DNA of 5,160 bases from Planctomycetota bacterium (GTDB taxonomy: Bacteria > Planctomycetota > Planctomycetia > Planctomycetales > Planctomycetaceae): NCBI GenBank assembly GCA_024278285.1, contig JAJRTM010000743.1, forward strand, positions 1 to 5,160, given 5' to 3'. The first letter of the stretch is position 1. Each line of letters begins with the position of its first letter. This document shows positions 4,738 to 5,160 of the stretch, piece after piece. The translations under genes and the position numbers were made by a program. A model generated the notes under the pieces. It saw only the letters and a program-made list of their open reading frames with translations, ran no database searches and was not told where the DNA came from.

Positions 4738-4767
4738 CAGGCGAGCCGGGCCAGTCATGGCCCTGGT
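4738..4767. repeat. CAGGCGAGCC hairpin repeat, copy 2 (altered stem)
   Basis: CAGGCGAGCC, stem GGGCCA (4748-4753), loop GTCA, stem TGGCCC (4758-4763), then TGGT: 30 bases. Compared with the copies at 411-440 and 4814-4843, the flanks are the same but both sides of the stem have changed together, so the pairing is kept. It faces the copy at 4814-4843 in inverted orientation. Confidence 0.8.
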
Positions 4768-4813
4768 CACTTTCGAGCATTCTTACCGGTCACCGATAAA
4801 TTCACGCGAAGAA

Positions 4814-4843
4814 ACCAGGGGGTTCACACCCCCGGCTCGCCTG
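4814..4843. repeat. CAGGCGAGCC hairpin repeat, copy 3 (inverted)
   Basis: On the minus strand this is CAGGCGAGCC, GGGGGT, loop GTGA, ACCCCC, TGGT, one base different from the copy at 411-440. With 4738-4767 it forms an inverted pair about 106 bases across, filling most of the 168-base gap (4686-4853) between capsid and chaperone genes. It starts 11 bases after the capsid stop, so the hairpin would form the 3' end of the capsid message. The T run after it is too weak for a standard terminator. Confidence 0.82.
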
Positions 4844-4853
4844 TCCAATTTAC

Positions 4854-5160
4854 TTACGCTGCGCCATCAACCTTGGTGACGAACGCGGTATCGACAGCCG
4901 AGAGGCCGCCGTAGTAGCGGGCTTTCACACGCAGCACGACATCCCGTTCAAACGCAGCTTCACTTTCCGAGCGTTGCAAAAATGTCTGAACCGGCCAGAT
5001 TTCCGTCCAGACAAATTGCCGGGCAAAATCGCCCACATACCAATCATTCGCCGCCTCGCCGCCCTGTTCATCGATAAACGGCGAGCTCAACACTTGCAGC
5101 ATTCCGCCAAACGGATTCGCCATCTGCATTTCGCCCTCAGCCGTCACGTTCGTCACTTCA
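4854..5160 (-). CDS. Major capsid protein, C-terminal 101 residues, cut by window edge
   Basis: The frame is open to the window end (base 5159), so the N-terminal part is outside; GTG at 5156-5154 is an internal Val, not a likely start. The TAA stop is at 4856-4854. The visible part contains GGMLQVLSSPFIDEQ, then NDWYVGDFARQFVWTEIWPVQTF, QRSESEAAFERDVVLRVKAR and YYGGLSAVDTAFVTKV. The W-Y-x-G-D strand, the P after a hydrophobic strand, and the 'E..FERDVV.RVKARY.GG' end match the C-terminal part of HK97-fold capsid proteins, closest in feel to the Mu gpT type. It forms the shell. High expression is expected, and the hairpin pair just downstream could help by stabilising its message (inference). 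Confidence 0.75.
   Translation of the reverse strand, partial: EVTNVTAEGEMQMANPFGGMLQVLSSPFIDEQGGEAANDWYVGDFARQFVWTEIWPVQTFLQRSESEAAFERDVVLRVKARYYGGLSAVDTAFVTKVDGAA

Noticed and set aside
4738..4843. Rho-independent terminator after the capsid gene
   Set aside because: The hairpins are strong but are not followed by a T tract, and the same unit occurs elsewhere (411-440) as a dispersed repeat.

Overview
This window looks like the head-to-tail part of a siphovirus-type structural operon. Every gene I can support lies on the minus strand, so transcription runs from base 5160 down to base 1. The intergenic spaces hold three families of hairpin or direct repeats. Their style (GTAG-headed REP/REPIN elements, a CAGGCGAGCC hairpin family and GTAGGGTCCGC hairpins) resembles what I know from Planctomycetota chromosomes. 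That assignment is from memory and moderate at best; no rRNA or housekeeping gene is present to confirm it. The region reads as an integrated, probably long-resident prophage, or a domesticated phage-derived particle or gene-transfer-agent-like cluster, rather than a free phage genome.

Layout in transcription order: the C-terminal end of an HK97-fold major capsid protein (5160-4854, cut by the window edge); a 168-base gap with an inverted pair of CAGGCGAGCC hairpins; a tail assembly chaperone-like gene (4685-4155) with a strong candidate -1 frameshift site giving a longer product that ends at 4009; a 127-base gap with GTAG hairpins; a small helical, possibly gpW-like protein (3881-3579); a small coiled-coil protein with a C-terminal membrane segment, XhlA-like (3532-3296); a gap with another GTAG hairpin; a head-tail joining protein (3221-2862); an HK97 gp10-like protein (2839-2483); a probable tail terminator (2467-2006); the major tail tube protein (1949-1440); a gap with a REPIN; a very short tape measure-like protein (1267-503); and the start of a distal-tail-like protein (384 to beyond base 1).

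Together these would build the capsid shell (capsid protein), the neck (joining, gp10-like and terminator proteins) and the tail (tube, chaperone and tape measure, then the tip). The chaperone pair sits directly after the capsid gene instead of between tube and tape measure, which is unusual.

The three most interesting signals are: (1) the candidate frameshift, a T TTT TTC slippery heptamer followed after 6 bases by a GC-rich stem, opening a 57-codon extension; (2) a 32-bp repeat that begins 0-4 bases from the stop codon of four genes, carries stops in all three frames and ends in an AGGA Shine-Dalgarno-like sequence, so it could act as translational punctuation; (3) a REPIN lying between two half copies of that repeat, as if it had inserted into it.
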